DNA of 64,000 bases from Lycium barbarum (GCF_019175385.1 NC_083342.1:121458376-121522375); one strand, 5' to 3'; positions 13,101-24,619 are shown, numbered from the stretch's first letter. Notes: generated by a model not told the origin, from the letters alone. A program made the numbers and translations.

Positions 13101-14594
13101 CGAAAAGCCTTACCACTCCAGTGCAGTGTATGCGTCTGCAATGCACTCATTTAGTCTCCCTTTTAGGATGAACCTATCTGGGCCATCTGCAGAATCAATC
13201 TGTATGTCTGGTGCTCTGGATATGCACGGGATTGTACAAATGTTAGCAGGCCAAACGAGGCAGAACATGGTAACTATATTGGATGTTGCCATGCCAGCAC
13301 CTTCTTTAAGTGGTATGCTTTCGTTTTCTGGCATTTCATTTTTCTGAAGTCACAGCAATTACTTCCACTCCTGATGTTGGAAACTCTTTTGCCCCAGGAG
13401 ACCGGGCTCAGCAGTGCTTTCTCGGAAACTTGCAGCCCTTAACTCCGGACGTAGCAGAAGATGTTGAAGATTTCCATGCAGTGGAAACTATGAACATTCA
13501 CGGAGCAGTTACATCTGGTACTTGATGTGATCTTCAGCATATTTCTTATATTTTTAACATTTGCTTTTCAATCTTCTGATCCTATTTATATCTTGGTACA
13601 TAGTTTGATGATATGCGTACTGGCTTCCTCATCTCCTTTTGGATTTCATCTGCTTTTACCGTTGAGAAGCTCAAGCTATAACACAATATGTAAATTTCAT
13701 GAAGTTAACCTGGTTTGAACAGTAGGATACATTACTGGAAAAGTTACTGATTAAAATGTAACTTTCAAATCCCTCCTATGAAAATTGAGCTTTTCATTTG
13801 TAAGTCTAGAGACAATGAGAACGCAACAAAGAAAAGACTGGATGGGATGCTCCAGTGTGTGATGAGGACTAAACCTCAAAGGTAAAACCAACCTAAATAG
13901 TGGATTATGTTTGGTGGCAAAGCACTTCAACATGTTTTACTCTAAACAGAATATAGTTCCTAAAGGGAGCTTGTAACTTTAACATGTGAAAGTGAGATGA
14001 ATGAATACCCACCTGTTAAAAGCATATTTGATTCTTCAGTGTGTTCTAGCGGCGCCTTTCTGTTGTCATCTTCTTTGTTTATAGCTTGTCCAGACTCCAG
14101 AGATACTTGGATCTGTTTAACTGTAGTTTTCCCTGTAATTTTCAGGAAACCAAAGGGCCTCAATTAATGAAGTTAAGGATGCAGTTGAGGCTGCTTATGA
14201 CAATTCAGTCACAAGGCCCAAATTCTCACACCTATCCGCTTCTACGTGTCCTCTTCCTATACCCTTGCCCTTCCCTTTGATCTTTGGCAATAGGATTGGC
14301 CAACACGGCAAGCTATTGGAAACCCCGATTTCAGGTTCTTCATCTAGGGGATCCCTTGAAGTCCATTCCATTCCTATGGCGACAAGATTACGTTCAAGCA
14401 CTGCTGTTTTGCCCTTTTTGGAAAGTAAACTTGGAAATCTTCGTAGGTTTGGGATCGAACGAGGAGCCCTTGGGGCACCATTGCTCCAAAGTTGGGGTTT
14501 CGGTAAAGATGAAGTGGAAGATATGGGAGAGGTACTGTCTAAGATGGTAATGACGTTGAAGCCCTATCCTCAATATTCCTCTGATTCGGATTGA
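7122..14594 (+). CDS. MSTO1/DML1-like: MISATO/DML1 homologue, nine exons
   Basis: Exons: 7122-7193, 8262-8363, 8460-8505, 9200-9275, 11288-11654, 12439-12688, 13070-13312, 13398-13517 and 14146-14594. Together they give 1725 nt (574 aa) with GT-AG introns and no frame break. The protein opens MREIVTIQVGNYANFIGSHF, the N-terminal Misato segment (a tubulin-like beta strand and loop), followed by a LYRTGETQQ segment. Exon 6 carries a tubulin/FtsZ-like DDSGGFSGVSA stretch near residue 228. The C-terminus is acidic (SSDSD). Misato/DML1 proteins are conserved tubulin-like proteins linked to mitochondrial distribution in yeast and animals and to chaperonin-dependent tubulin folding; the plant role is inferred. 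Exon 7 could start at either of two AGs, but only 13070 keeps the frame. Intron 4 (2.0 kb) holds a 110-bp-period duplication. Confidence 0.92.
10875..11043 (+). repeat. Direct duplication and CTC tract inside MISATO intron 4
   Basis: A 58-bp segment beginning AGACCCTCATGGC occurs at 10875 and again at 10985. The spacer contains CAACAACAACAACGACAATGCC, which resembles an Au-type SINE tail. A CTC-repeat tract follows at about 11062-11090. All of it lies in the intron, so the protein is unaffected. Confidence 0.7.
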
Positions 14595-14851
14595 GTTTTC
14601 AAGGAACATATTTTTATTTTTGAGTGCTAATGGGATGGTTCTTCCGGGCATAAGCAGTTGTACACTCTTTTTGAATCAGTCATCTTAATCCTTCCTTTTT
14701 CCATTGTTTTCTGTTTTGGGCGTTAACTTGCTTTAGCAGTTGAGTTAGAGGTGAATAGGATCCCCTTATTTTGTTTTTTCTTTTTTCTTTCTGGAAATTA
14801 ATGCGACTATTTCTACCTTATTCCATAGCAAGAGAAATCCAAAATCTTATC

Positions 14852-14964
14852 TTACAACATACCCGGTATAATCCCACAAGGTGGGGTCTGGGGAGGGTAG
14901 AGTGTACGCAGACCTTACCGCTACCTTGGAAGGTAGGGTGGCTGTTTCCGATAGAACCTCGGCT
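14852..14964 (-). mobile_element. TS-type SINE, short copy
   Basis: The sequence carries hallmarks of the tobacco TS SINE read on the minus strand (CAACATACC, GGGGTCTGGGGAGGGTAG, GTGTACGCAGACC, GGCTGTTTCCGATAGA). An exact 12-bp duplication CAAAATCTTATC (14840-14851 and 14965-14976) flanks it. The copy is short at its tRNA-like head, so it is probably 5'-truncated. It lies 260 bp after the MISATO stop codon, possibly in the 3' UTR. Confidence 0.8.
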
Positions 14965-14976
14965 CAAAATCTTATC

Positions 14977-15489
14977 GATCAATGCAATGTATAACTTGGT
15001 AATTCAACTGAGCATGCCAGTTGTTATCATTGTGGTGAAAAAGTTAAAACCGAAAAAAGAAAAAAAGAAACAAAGAAAGAAGAGAATACCAAATAAGCAA
15101 ACACACCAAAATATTATTCTGAAGTTATTGCACAGAGTCGTTTCAAATGTCTAAAATGCAAGGAATAAATATCCTTTCCTGGTGTTTTGAAGAGAAATTT
15201 TAGTTTTTTCTGTACCTAATTCAACGAGCACAATTCCTTTTTGACCCTCTCTAGCCATACCCAATAATAGTATGAACTTGGAGGTTCAATTGACTTGAAC
15301 AACAGAGACTTTCTGGAGATCATTATCTTAGAGACTTGCCTGCCTATCGCATTAAACAAAAAAGACAGGGATATATTTGAGCGGAGCACCTATAAGACAT
15401 TTCATTTTATCACAGAAGCACTAAATATTATCTTTTCACTAAACATGGCGTCAGAATTTGTGAACATAAACGTATCAGCAAGTCAGCCC
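14977..15489. other. Intergenic, nothing recognised
   Basis: AT-rich sequence between the SINE and the P450 relic, with no supported gene. Confidence 0.4.
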
Positions 15490-16090
15490 AGTGTTTGGAA
15501 GGCAGCTGCAAGATAAACCAGCTCGCTCTCGTTGCTCTAAAATTTCTGTTGTTATTCTGTCAATGTTTTTTATATAAATGCACATCAATGAGATCTCACA
15601 AGGTTGTTCAATTCAATTTGCATCACCAGATCACAGAGGTAGTTCGCGATCAACATGTGACTATTGCAAACCGTGACCTTCCCTTTGCAGGATTCATCAT
15701 ATATCCTTAAATGGAGGACTAGACATTGTGTTTGCGCAAACTGTTTGTGAGGAAAATGCTAAGTAACAGAAAAGTTGAGGCTTGTTTAGTGACAGAAAGC
15801 TGTAGTTCAGAAAGACAGTCAGATACATATGAGTCAAGATTGGCATTGCCGTTGACATTGTTAAATTTGCATTTCTAATTGACTTTCTGCAGATCCTTTT
15901 AGAGCACTATAGAAGCAGGGGATATCATTTGAAGCTGGACTTGATGAGAGTGAAGGCCATATTAGCAGGTAATTCATCTTTTGCCTCATCATCCATTTAA
16001 ATATCAATGATTAGAATTTCACTTGTCTTATCCTTAATTTGACATCCTCACAATGCCATCATATTGTATCTTAGAGGAATTCAGCGTCGC
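15490..16090 (+). pseudogene. CYP76-like cytochrome P450 relic A (N-terminal to middle part)
   Basis: Scattered frames read like an A-type plant P450. VVRDQHVTIANRDLPFAG at about 15640-15695 matches the region after the proline-rich hinge, and GGLDIVFA follows near 15712. NRKVEAC lies near 15765, and DFLQILLE near 15880-15905 matches the segment before the I-helix. Stops and frameshifts separate the pieces, and the heme-binding end is missing. The relic converges on the F-box gene at 16422. The same segments occur in three other decayed copies (19300, 28430, 33870). The P450 assignment rests on motif order, not on a database search. Confidence 0.6.
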
Positions 16091-16421
16091 GGTCTGCAGT
16101 TATTAGAAGAAAATTTCATCTGGATTTTATGCTTCAAAATTATCTGAGGAATAAGGTCAAAAGATCACTACTTCTTTTGGCTAGCCCACTACCATACATG
16201 GAGACAGATATTCATATATACCACCATGGTATATTTATTCAAATTTCGAGTAATAAAATTTAAACAGTTGAAAACCAGATAATGAAATAGCACAGAAGAT
16301 CAAGGATGAAGCTCAAATAAAAGAGGGAAGTCCATAAAACTTATTTATATCTAAGTCATAATAAATAGGATACTCAACAAATGTTATTAGAAGAAGTAAG
16401 AGACAACACCAGCTTGATAGT

Positions 16422-17561
16422 CTACAGAAGACGTGGCCATTGATGCCACTCATAAGAAAACAGTTTGAAGTGTTTAGTTCTCCACCAATATTCTCCAAAA
16501 TCATGCACAAGTTCTGGAATATCCGTTTCCATGTCATAAGAAATAACCTTACCTCTTACATCCAAATAAAAGATGTTGGGAATAGTAGGATGAATGTCCA
16601 TGTTCTGCACCTCAACATGTAGAGACCCTGTAAGTCCTAAAGGAACTGGAGTTGCGATATTCGTTTCATACTTCTTAACCCACAGTGCATTTTGACTACG
16701 AATATTGCTCTTGAGTTGCCACACTGTTATAGCTGTCTTAACATACGATGCAAAATAGAAATTCCCACCTGAAAATCCCAGAAAATAATTGGCTATAGCC
16801 GGTACCATCTCTCCCGGAAACTCCAAAGCCCAGAAACTCTTGTTCACACTATCATAAACAGTGATTTGTGGTCCTTGATCAAGCCAACAGAATACTCCGT
16901 CGATAACACCAGCTGATGCTGATTTCATATAGTTAGAAAAGTACGGTCGAAGAGGTACAGCAAGAATTATACTGACAGTCCACACATTTGTCTCGGATGT
17001 GAAACTTTCAATTGTTACATTGGACAGTGAAACCCAATATCGAATTACAGTAAAGGAAATGACATCTTTATCAGGGTCATCTACCTTGCAAATAAATCCA
17101 ACAGTTGGATCATTCATCTTGCTTTGAGTTTTAGGAAGAGCCACACTCTGCCTCGTCGCAGGATTATAAACATAATAAACCCTCTGCTTATTGCAAAGTA
17201 GAAAACCATTGGACGATGCAACAATATACGCGGTCCTGCCAAGAAAAGTGACTGACTGATCTAAACAATCATCAATTGCTAGTGATGATTCTTCTGATGA
17301 GAAGAAGAAGTGAATTTTCGAAGGTTCACAGGTATCCCGAGCCTGATAAAAGAAACCAACTAGATACGGTTGAGGCCTCCATAGTTTAGAACGACAACTA
17401 TAACTCAGAGATGAATCAGAAATGTACTTTAGCCAACTCTTGGATACACATTTAAACTTCGCCAGAGATTTCGAAGGCAAATGATGCAGTATGTTGATTA
17501 TGATATCCTCAGAAATCTCCACTACACGTAGTTTATCAGACAATTTCCGCCGACGTTTCAT
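16422..17561 (-). CDS. F-box protein, intact single-exon copy
   Basis: The protein has 379 aa. The F-box lies at about residues 14-55 (EDIIINILHHLPSKSLAKFK, then CVSKSW), followed by a plant F-box-associated region with repeated beta-strand motifs (SSNGFLLCN, VYNPATRQ, GFICKVDD, GVIDGVFCWLD, ITVYDSVNK). Such proteins bind SKP1 as SCF ubiquitin-ligase substrate receptors; the substrate is unknown. The start is ATG 17561: the frame is open 27 nt further upstream but only from a TTG, and both pseudogene copies (31716, 37340) begin at the equivalent ATG. It is the only intact copy in the cluster and has a P450 relic 3' of it on the other strand. Confidence 0.9.
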   Translation of the reverse strand: MKRRRKLSDKLRVVEISEDIIINILHHLPSKSLAKFKCVSKSWLKYISDSSLSYSCRSKLWRPQPYLVGFFYQARDTCEPSKIHFFFSSEESSLAIDDCLDQSVTFLGRTAYIVASSNGFLLCNKQRVYYVYNPATRQSVALPKTQSKMNDPTVGFICKVDDPDKDVISFTVIRYWVSLSNVTIESFTSETNVWTVSIILAVPLRPYFSNYMKSASAGVIDGVFCWLDQGPQITVYDSVNKSFWALEFPGEMVPAIANYFLGFSGGNFYFASYVKTAITVWQLKSNIRSQNALWVKKYETNIATPVPLGLTGSLHVEVQNMDIHPTIPNIFYLDVRGKVISYDMETDIPELVHDFGEYWWRTKHFKLFSYEWHQWPRLL

Positions 17562-18300
17562 ACTAATACTAATATTTGCAAGTTGCAACTACTAGTACAA
17601 CAAATGCTCAAATTGTGTCAGTAATTCTATTCTACAACCGTAATTCATAGTAGAAAAAATTCAGCAATTTAGAGTAGAAGATAACAGGAAAACCTCACTT
17701 TCAAAAGTACTGAATGGTCACAGAGATGGAGATTTTTATTTTTGATAAGCAAAACCAAAATCTCTTTCGGAATTGAAGCCGTGGAATGCTCTTATTAGGT
17801 GACGGTTACTTACGTAGGTTTATGGGAGTTCTTATTAAAGGGGATATTTGTACTTATTTATGAGAATAAAAATAAAGTGGATCCCGCCACTCCAGCCAAA
17901 TCTTCAAATTTTAACCCTATATAGTACGCACAACACCCTCTTTTCCTCTTTATTTTAATTGTTTCCCTTTTTTGTTTTATTTCTTTCTCTAATGATTCCT
18001 TACAATATTCTATCATGCATTTTCCCCAGTTATGCTTCATTCTTTACTATGATCTTTTTAATTTAGTTAGTCAAAGGTTGTCCAAATGTTCATTTATAAA
18101 GCGCACGTTTTCGTGCATGGGTTATTCAAAATTGGAACATTATGAATTTTGCGTTCGTGATTGTAATTCAATCGTGACCCGATCTGTTTAATTTACTGGA
18201 TTCAAAATCTATTAGTTTCATTTATTTAGTGGACTTTTTAAAGGGAACACATTTTTTTATATAAAATTAGGAGGCGTTCAAGGATTTTCTAAACGGAAAG
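17562..18300. other. F-box upstream region
   Basis: The first 200 bp or so upstream of the F-box ATG resemble the regions upstream of both pseudogene copies (31790-31960 and 37400-37560). This shows that the promoter was duplicated with the gene. I see no clear TATA box and no other gene. Confidence 0.45.
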
Positions 18301-18554
18301 GGGCCAAATATACCCCTACACTATCAAAAATAGTTTAAATATACCCCTTGTTATACTTTCAGTCCAAATACATCCCTCACATTATAATTTGACACAAATT
18401 TGCCCTCAATTTTAACGGAAGGACACGTTACAAGCTTATAATCGAATGACCCAACCCCAATTTTAAATACCCGATTCCTTTAAAAACCCACCCGTCAAAT
18501 CCATCCCCGACCCATTCCACATTTTGAATCGGGTATATCAGCTTTTAGCAGCCG

Positions 18555-18870
18555 GACTTGGACAAATCCTGCCAGGTGACTTTTGGCTTCTTCTATTTTT
18601 CCGCGCAGATTGTCCTTCATTTGGGGTGGTCTTTAATTTTTGTCCTTCAAATTGGTGGTCTTTAAGTTTTGGCCTTCGCCTAATACCCCGAGGTTGTGGG
18701 TTCGAATCTCAGTTAAGTCATAAATAATAAAAAAAGAATCGCAAGGCAGAATTTGCAAAACTGTCCATGCAGGCAGAATTTGGGCCTTAAGGGCAAAAGT
18801 TAAAAATCACCGATTTGAGGGACAAAAATTAAAGACCACCCCCCAGCGAAGGGCAATCCTGCAAATTGCC
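18555..18870. repeat. Fold-back (inverted repeat) element
   Basis: The left arm (GGGGTGGTCTTTAATTTTTG near 18624) pairs with an inverted right arm (CAAAAATTAAAGACCACCCC near 18825). The unit is about 320 bp and looks like a non-autonomous repeat. GGTTCGAATCTC at about 18699 resembles a tRNA B-box, but there is no tRNA fold around it. I found no clear target duplication. Confidence 0.55.
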
Positions 18871-18942
18871 CAACTTTTGGTGTGATATGGTTATAGAAAT
18901 GTGACTTTTCTGTTTAAAAAAAAAAAAATGGCTGTACTATTA

Positions 18943-19162
18943 CTCCCTCCATTCCATTTTAAGTGTCGTAGTTTGACTTGACACAAAGTTTAATGAATAA
19001 AAGAGGCTTTTGGATCTTGTGGTCCTAAATTAAATATACGTATAAAGTACTAAAATGTCCGTTGAATCTTGTGGTTAAAATTTACTACATATAGAAAGAT
19101 GCACTCTTTTGGGGACAGACCAAAAAGAAAATTAGACAGTTAAATTAGCGCGAAGGGAATAG
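18943..19162. mobile_element. Degenerate Stowaway-like MITE
   Basis: The left end TA-CTCCCTCCATTCC and right end GGGAATAG-TA are imperfect inverted repeats flanked by TA. The interior (GTTTGACTTGACAC, ATCTTGTGGT) is the same type as the element remnant at about 56000-56230. Confidence 0.65.
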
Positions 19163-19299
19163 TAATTTTCAATAATTGAGTGATGATTTGAGCAATGAAG
19201 TCATAAAGGGCCCTCATGCAATAAGTTGATATTTGACAATATATATTAGTAGATGCTATCATAATTGAACGTATAAAGATGTTTCCAAACAGAATAGAG

Positions 19300-19625
19300 G
19301 TTGCAGTCCAGGAGAATCGTAGAAAGGATTTCTGCAGATCCTTTTAGAGCTAGCGGATATCACTGGAATTGATGGTAGTGAAGATCAAATTACTGATAAT
19401 TAATCTTTTACTACATAAGTATTTTATTACTAGCAATGATTACAAATTAAGTTCTCTTCAATTTCGCATCCTGGTAAGTAAATCCCATCATGTTGTTTCT
19501 CAGAAGAATTCAGTCGCAAGATTTACAGATGGTATTAGAATAAAAAACTTATTCTAGATTATATGTTTCTAGGCATATATATTTACTATCTTGATGCAGT
19601 TGTGAAGGATACAACACTAGATCGA
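19300..19625 (+). pseudogene. CYP76-like P450 relic A' (middle fragment)
   Basis: A frame near 19310-19360 reads RRKDFLQILLELADI, the segment that precedes the I-helix in CYP76-type P450s. A second piece near 19590-19615 reads YLDAVVKDT, the K-helix region, whose usual ExxR is lost. A stretch of about 250 bp between them is shared with the relics at 28800 and 34000. No F-box copy lies next to it. The next gene is the GRAS gene, so the partner is lost or never existed. Confidence 0.6.
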
Positions 19626-19912
19626 TAGTGATCTGTGCCATCTACAGTTAACTTCCAATTTGTTTAATTAACCTGTTCGAACTTAAGCTACAAACAAGGC
19701 TTTCATGCTTCTGCACATCAAGGGAAAGAAATTTCTGAAGCATTTGAGATTGTGAAACCAAATTAATAAATTCCACAATGCTGCTACAAACAAACAAAAA
19801 GACTCACTAGAAAATGAATCAAGCAGCCATGACCTAAAGTTGGCCGTAGCTCGATCTTAGGTGAAATATAGGAAAAGCATATTAAGAAATAGCCTAATAA
19901 ACTAGATCAATT

Positions 19913-21955
19913 TTACAGACTGCGGCGAGTAGGCTTCCAACAAGAGAGAGCGTAAATTACGCGTCCTTTCCATCCTTGTAACATCCAGTGGCCATCTTCA
20001 TCAACCGAGAAGTCCTTGTGATACTCCGATCTCACTTTAGTTCTAACTATCTTCATAATCTCCTGGTCAAGTGGCACCTGTTTAAATCCAGCTCTCACGC
20101 ATCTAAGTTGCCACTGCTTGTACGTTTCAGGTCTCTCGACTCTCTCTGTTCCTTCACAAGCGATCACGTTCATAGCATCTCTTGCAAAAACCTCTTCCTC
20201 GAAAAGCTTCCTGTCCTCGTCCTCCCGGGGTAGTGTAGCCTCAAACATATCGAACAGTGAAGAGAAGTGAAAAAGCGCCTCCCTGAACCGCGTGACGAAA
20301 AATGGGGTGTTGAATGTCCCATTCACCACTCCGTGGATGAATATATCAGGACGGATCTTCCTGATTAAATTTAGAACAGCATCCCTAGGACTGTTTGGTA
20401 CAACTGTCTCATCAGGTATGTTCCCTAGTCTAAACAAACTGTTAACCACCAGCACCTCATCCCGTTGAATCTCAAGCTCTTCAAGCGTGATGGTTTCCCA
20501 CTTCTTCGCTATAGCTTTAAACACGAAAGGAACGTTAAATCGTTTGCAGTACTTCTCCAGGCGACGCCCTGTATCCTCAACCCTCTCTGCAGGTTTGAAA
20601 CCAGGCTGGGGAAGTTCGATTCCAGTAATGCGAAGCTCTGGAGGTCCCCCAGGCCTCATGGATAGACCTTGAATGAGACATGGCCATTGGAAACCATATA
20701 AAATCCCAAAATCAATTATGTGTATCTTCGGTCCTCCAGAAAATATAAGCTTTCGAATACGCTTGTTTGCGAAAATGTTTGACATCAACTTGAACGGGCA
20801 TGCTGTGATATATGCCTTGTAAGCTTTCAAAATGTGAGCAGCTGATATCCTGCTGGATGCGAACGTTGTATACAAGGCTGTACCCGTGCCTGACAAGCGT
20901 GCTTCGAGGGCATTGGCAAGATAATGAGCCAACCTCTCCGTCCCATCGCCATGGGGCGAAGAGTGTTCTCTTATCTGTATCAGCTTCTCACTAGCTGTTC
21001 TGCTATCATAGCTTGCCATAGCCTGTGCACATTGAGTCAGCAGACCCCTCAAATCCACCATTTCCTTCTTGCTAATAGAGCTGCCGTTCTTCCTACCACC
21101 TCTCGGCCTTCCAACTTTGGTTGCTTTTTTGGGTTCATTAGGCGAGCAGGAAGTGACACTAGTACCGTTATGTTGTTCCAAATAAGGATTAGTTGGACAA
21201 ACTAACAAGACCTTGTCATACATTTCCAGTGGTTCAGATTCATCATGAGTAAATGCGGCCAACTGTTTGTTACTCCTCTGCTGGTCTGCACCATCGTCAT
21301 CAAATCCTCGATGGTGGTTTTTCTTTTCCCTCGAACCAGTGGGTGAATCGTCGCTGCTGCTACTACTTTGGAAGACATTAGCAACTTCTTCTTCAACTTG
21401 GTCATTGCCAAATGAATGGTTGTTGAAGACAGAGTCCGGATTAAAGACACCAGACAAACTCTCCACTGAAACAGGGGATTCAAAATTAAGATTCCATTGA
21501 GGAGACTCAATAGAATCAGATGAAGTGTTGCTCAGAAGACGAGAGGAATCCTGTGGATTAAAGATGACAGATTGGGGTGATTTGTTGTTTTCAGATCCAT
21601 GAAGGACATCAGAGAAGTATTTCTCAGCAGCTTGGAGAGCCATACAATCACGGAGCATACAGGGCTTATTCTCCAAATCATCCTCTTCCATAAGCATCTG
21701 ACTTATGTATTTATACATTGCATCATAATGTTCCCCTTCTCCTTCCCCTTCCACTTGAGGAGAAGAATTTCCCTCTCCAACAACATGATTAGAATGGACA
21801 TGAGGGTAATCTTCATCAAAGCTAGGACCTTTGAATATTGTACTACCATTTTGTACAACATCTTTTCTTGGATCCACTGGAATATTGGTCGAAGGGTGCC
21901 TAAAAATGAAAGCATCTGGAGAAGGAAAAAACTGTTCTTGGAATAGGGCTTCCAT
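19913..21955 (-). CDS. SCL14/SCL33-like: GRAS transcription regulator, SCARECROW-like 14/33 type (LISCL subfamily)
   Basis: The intact single-exon ORF encodes 680 aa, the usual size for LISCL proteins. The variable N-terminal half is acidic and Ser-rich (SSSSSDDS) with a basic RPRGGRKNG patch just before the GRAS domain. The domain spans roughly 300 to the end: leucine heptad I (LRGLLTQCAQAM), the VHIID motif as IHIIDFG, the PFYRE region (RRLEKYCKRFNVPF) and the SAW end (GWKGRVIYALSCW). These proteins act in the nucleus as transcriptional co-regulators; SCL14 of Arabidopsis partners TGA factors in detoxification responses. That role here is an inference from family membership. An upstream TATA box lies at 22187. 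Confidence 0.93.
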   Translation of the reverse strand: MEALFQEQFFPSPDAFIFRHPSTNIPVDPRKDVVQNGSTIFKGPSFDEDYPHVHSNHVVGEGNSSPQVEGEGEGEHYDAMYKYISQMLMEEDDLENKPCMLRDCMALQAAEKYFSDVLHGSENNKSPQSVIFNPQDSSRLLSNTSSDSIESPQWNLNFESPVSVESLSGVFNPDSVFNNHSFGNDQVEEEVANVFQSSSSSDDSPTGSREKKNHHRGFDDDGADQQRSNKQLAAFTHDESEPLEMYDKVLLVCPTNPYLEQHNGTSVTSCSPNEPKKATKVGRPRGGRKNGSSISKKEMVDLRGLLTQCAQAMASYDSRTASEKLIQIREHSSPHGDGTERLAHYLANALEARLSGTGTALYTTFASSRISAAHILKAYKAYITACPFKLMSNIFANKRIRKLIFSGGPKIHIIDFGILYGFQWPCLIQGLSMRPGGPPELRITGIELPQPGFKPAERVEDTGRRLEKYCKRFNVPFVFKAIAKKWETITLEELEIQRDEVLVVNSLFRLGNIPDETVVPNSPRDAVLNLIRKIRPDIFIHGVVNGTFNTPFFVTRFREALFHFSSLFDMFEATLPREDEDRKLFEEEVFARDAMNVIACEGTERVERPETYKQWQLRCVRAGFKQVPLDQEIMKIVRTKVRSEYHKDFSVDEDGHWMLQGWKGRVIYALSCWKPTRRSL

Positions 21956-22186
21956 GGGAACTGGATTGAAGTATTTGATCTACTGAACTCTGAGACGTTT
22001 GATTAAAGAAAGAATCAAAGCAATCCCAGAAAATTTAATCAAATAGGAATATTGGAATGCTACTGCAAGGAATTGAACTAGGTACCTCCTAAATGAGGTA
22101 TATAGAAAATCTTTTTAGTGGTGCCGATGAAGTAGTAGAAGAAGAAGATGGAAGAATTGAGCTTGGAAGCAAAGAAATGGCGTCTC

Positions 22187-22198
22187 TATTTAATATAT
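22187..22198 (-). promoter_or_regulatory. Possible TATA box of the GRAS gene
   Basis: On the minus strand the sequence reads TATATATTAAAT, about 235 bp before the ATG, and is followed by a GAAGAAG-rich leader. Placement is plausible but there is no transcript evidence. Confidence 0.4.
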
Positions 22199-22200
22199 AC

Positions 22201-24069
22201 TACCATAATAATAAGAACCAGAAGAAAGAAAGAAGGGCTACGTTCCTAATTGAATATTCAATCAAGAAATAGCAACTTCCAGGAAGGAGGTGTTGATGAT
22301 GATGAACCCAACCACTCGTGTCGTGACCGGCTAAGGCAAGTAGCCTAGCAAGTTATCGGTTTTCTCTAGTCTCTATGATTAGTACTAATTTATTAGTATT
22401 TGTTTCCTTGCTCTTTGTTTCAAGTATGTCTTGGTTTCAATTTATGTGACAATATATATAAATCCGTTTAAAAAGGAATGAGCTTTAAATTTTAATATGA
22501 TATTTCAATTTGTGTGAACCTATTAATTTTTTAGTGTTCTTCAAAGAGAATTACTCCTACTAAAATTTAGAAAGCCCCGTTCGAATAAGCCAATTCATTT
22601 GGAACCTTTCAGATCTACTCTTTTTTCTATTAAAAAATCAGCCCTCTGATATGTATTTTCACGTTGAGAATTAATTGCAGATGAAAAGATATCAAATAAA
22701 TTATTTATTTGAAAGTTCATTTTAAACCTAATGAAAAGCTCATCGCCATCCAAATATCATGATATATTTAAAACCATAAACTTTTAAAAGTTTTATAATC
22801 AATTAAATATTATAGCATATTTAAAAGGATAAATACAAAAAGCCTTTTTTTTTTTTTTGTCTTTTTGAAATTCACTGCTCAATTAAATATGTCCACATAA
22901 ATTGAAATGAAAATATACGAGTATGTATTTTTCGTAATTTCTGAGTCTATTCAAATTTATTACATAAATTATAACGATGGGAATATTATATTGCCATCTT
23001 TTGAATAAGTGGTGGGGGTAACTGACGAGGGAACAATTTGACATTATCCGACCAGAGGTGAAGAATCAAGACTGTGATGACCTCCTCCACTGTTGTATCT
23101 TCTGGGAAATATGTCACTCTACTTGTCTCGACTTTTGACTAATCTCGACTTTTGACTAATCTCGACTATTCTCCAATTTGACTCTCACCTTTTCCCTTTT
23201 CATAACTTATCTTACGGAGGAAGTTTAAACAGCTCATCTTTTGTTCATTTCATTTGATTAAGTTTTTAGTCATATGATTTTCCTTCTTTATATTTACTCC
23301 AATATTAAATTAGAATCCGATACCTAATCAAGGAAATGGTCTGCAATTAATATCAATCTTTATAAAGATCTTGAAAGAACAAATTTTATTTTCTGTAACC
23401 AATTGAAATTCAAAAATTAAAAGAAGTATCTACTTGCAATGATTTAGGATGACTACGTTCTTAATTACTATGAATATCATTAATCAATTCCAAATTCCAA
23501 ATTCCTAATGAATAACATCATAATTTGATATTTGGTCAATATTTTGTTTTTATGTTTCCACTAATTTCGTGCTTAGGGGAGGATGTTACATGGGCCTCTG
23601 GTCGAACTTCCAATCGACCCGGACACATAAATAATCTAGCGCATCTTTAATAGTTATCGTGGATTGACTCAGAGTTATAGATGTTTCTTCTTATACAATT
23701 GTTTTTCAGAAACTTTACCAAATATCCACGGCAAAGAAGAAAAAAAAAACACAGGTAAGAATTACAAGAAATTAAATACAGTAACTAAACTAGTACTGAC
23801 TGAGCGAGCCACTCGTTTATGGAAGAAATAAATTGGTTGGGCATGAGGGCAAAAACAAGAAAATTAAGGGAGCTACGTGTTAACTGGGGAACAGTAACCT
23901 GGACCGGAAGCTGCCGGTGAAAGTCTAAAACGTAAGCCCCAAGTTCCTGGCGGCATTGACTGGTAGCGGGCCCCATTTGTTCAAGGTGATTTAATATTAA
24001 GAGATCTCCCCATGTTATTTTATTGTCGTGTTATCGTCATTTTGTTACGAATTAGCGTCAGGCCTTGCG
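22201..24069. other. Long intergenic region, little recognised
   Basis: The region contains remnants of Stowaway-type sequence near 22430-22930. A short tandem repeat near 23128-23175 has about 21-bp units containing CTCGACTTTTGACTAAT. Otherwise it is unassigned AT-rich DNA. The ORF at 23785-23976 shows no recognisable domain. Confidence 0.4.
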
Positions 24070-24124
24070 GAAGCATTTTGCTTCTCCTAATTAAAACGCA
24101 CAACTCCCAAATTTTGTGGTGTAG

Positions 24125-24205
<81 letters not shown>

Positions 24206-24431
24206 TAATCTTTAATCGGAGATTTTGGACTCGAGGTCTATTACTAAAATCGTAAAATCGCCTTTAATAAAGAATGTTTTACTCGAAAGTGAGACTTTCC
24301 AGCTCAGGTCTTAAGTTAATGATACTTCAAAACGTATATCGGACAAACAAGTGAGGAAAACGAAAAGGTGAAGAACCATTTTGGTTCTCCTAACTAAAAT
24401 GTAGAACTCCTAATATTTGTGGTATAGTAAA
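24070..24431 (+). repeat. Tandem duplication (about 300-bp unit), copy 1 and start of copy 2
   Basis: The segment with TCTCCTAA.TAAAA and TTTGTGGTRTAGTAA near 24085-24130 recurs at 24385-24431. The following segment with TTTTGGACTCGAGGTCTATT at 24222 recurs at 28296, beyond a hAT insertion. Copy 2 is therefore split by the hAT at 24432-28262, and copy 1 shows what the uninterrupted sequence looks like. Confidence 0.75.
24127..24202. repeat. (TA)n microsatellite
   Basis: About 76 bp of perfect TA repeats. It produces a spurious poly-Ile/Tyr reading frame. Confidence 0.95.
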
Positions 24432-24619
24432 CAGGGGCAGATCTACTAAGGGCCGTGGGAGTGCCACATCACCCGCAAACTTCGGCATAAATGCTATGTA
24501 TATATGTGTATATCCACATAAAACGTATGATAAATCAATTGGTACTCGGAGTAGCAAATGTTGTGATAGTGCTAGTGGCAAGGGGCGAAAGCTGAATCCC
24601 TTAAGATGAGGGTTCAAGC

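Noticed and set aside
18680..18730. tRNA-like B-box (GGTTCGAATC)
   Set aside because: No A-box at the right distance and no cloverleaf can be drawn; it sits in a fold-back repeat.
24012..24215. 67-aa ORF rich in Ile-Tyr
   Set aside because: It is a translation of the (TA)n microsatellite.
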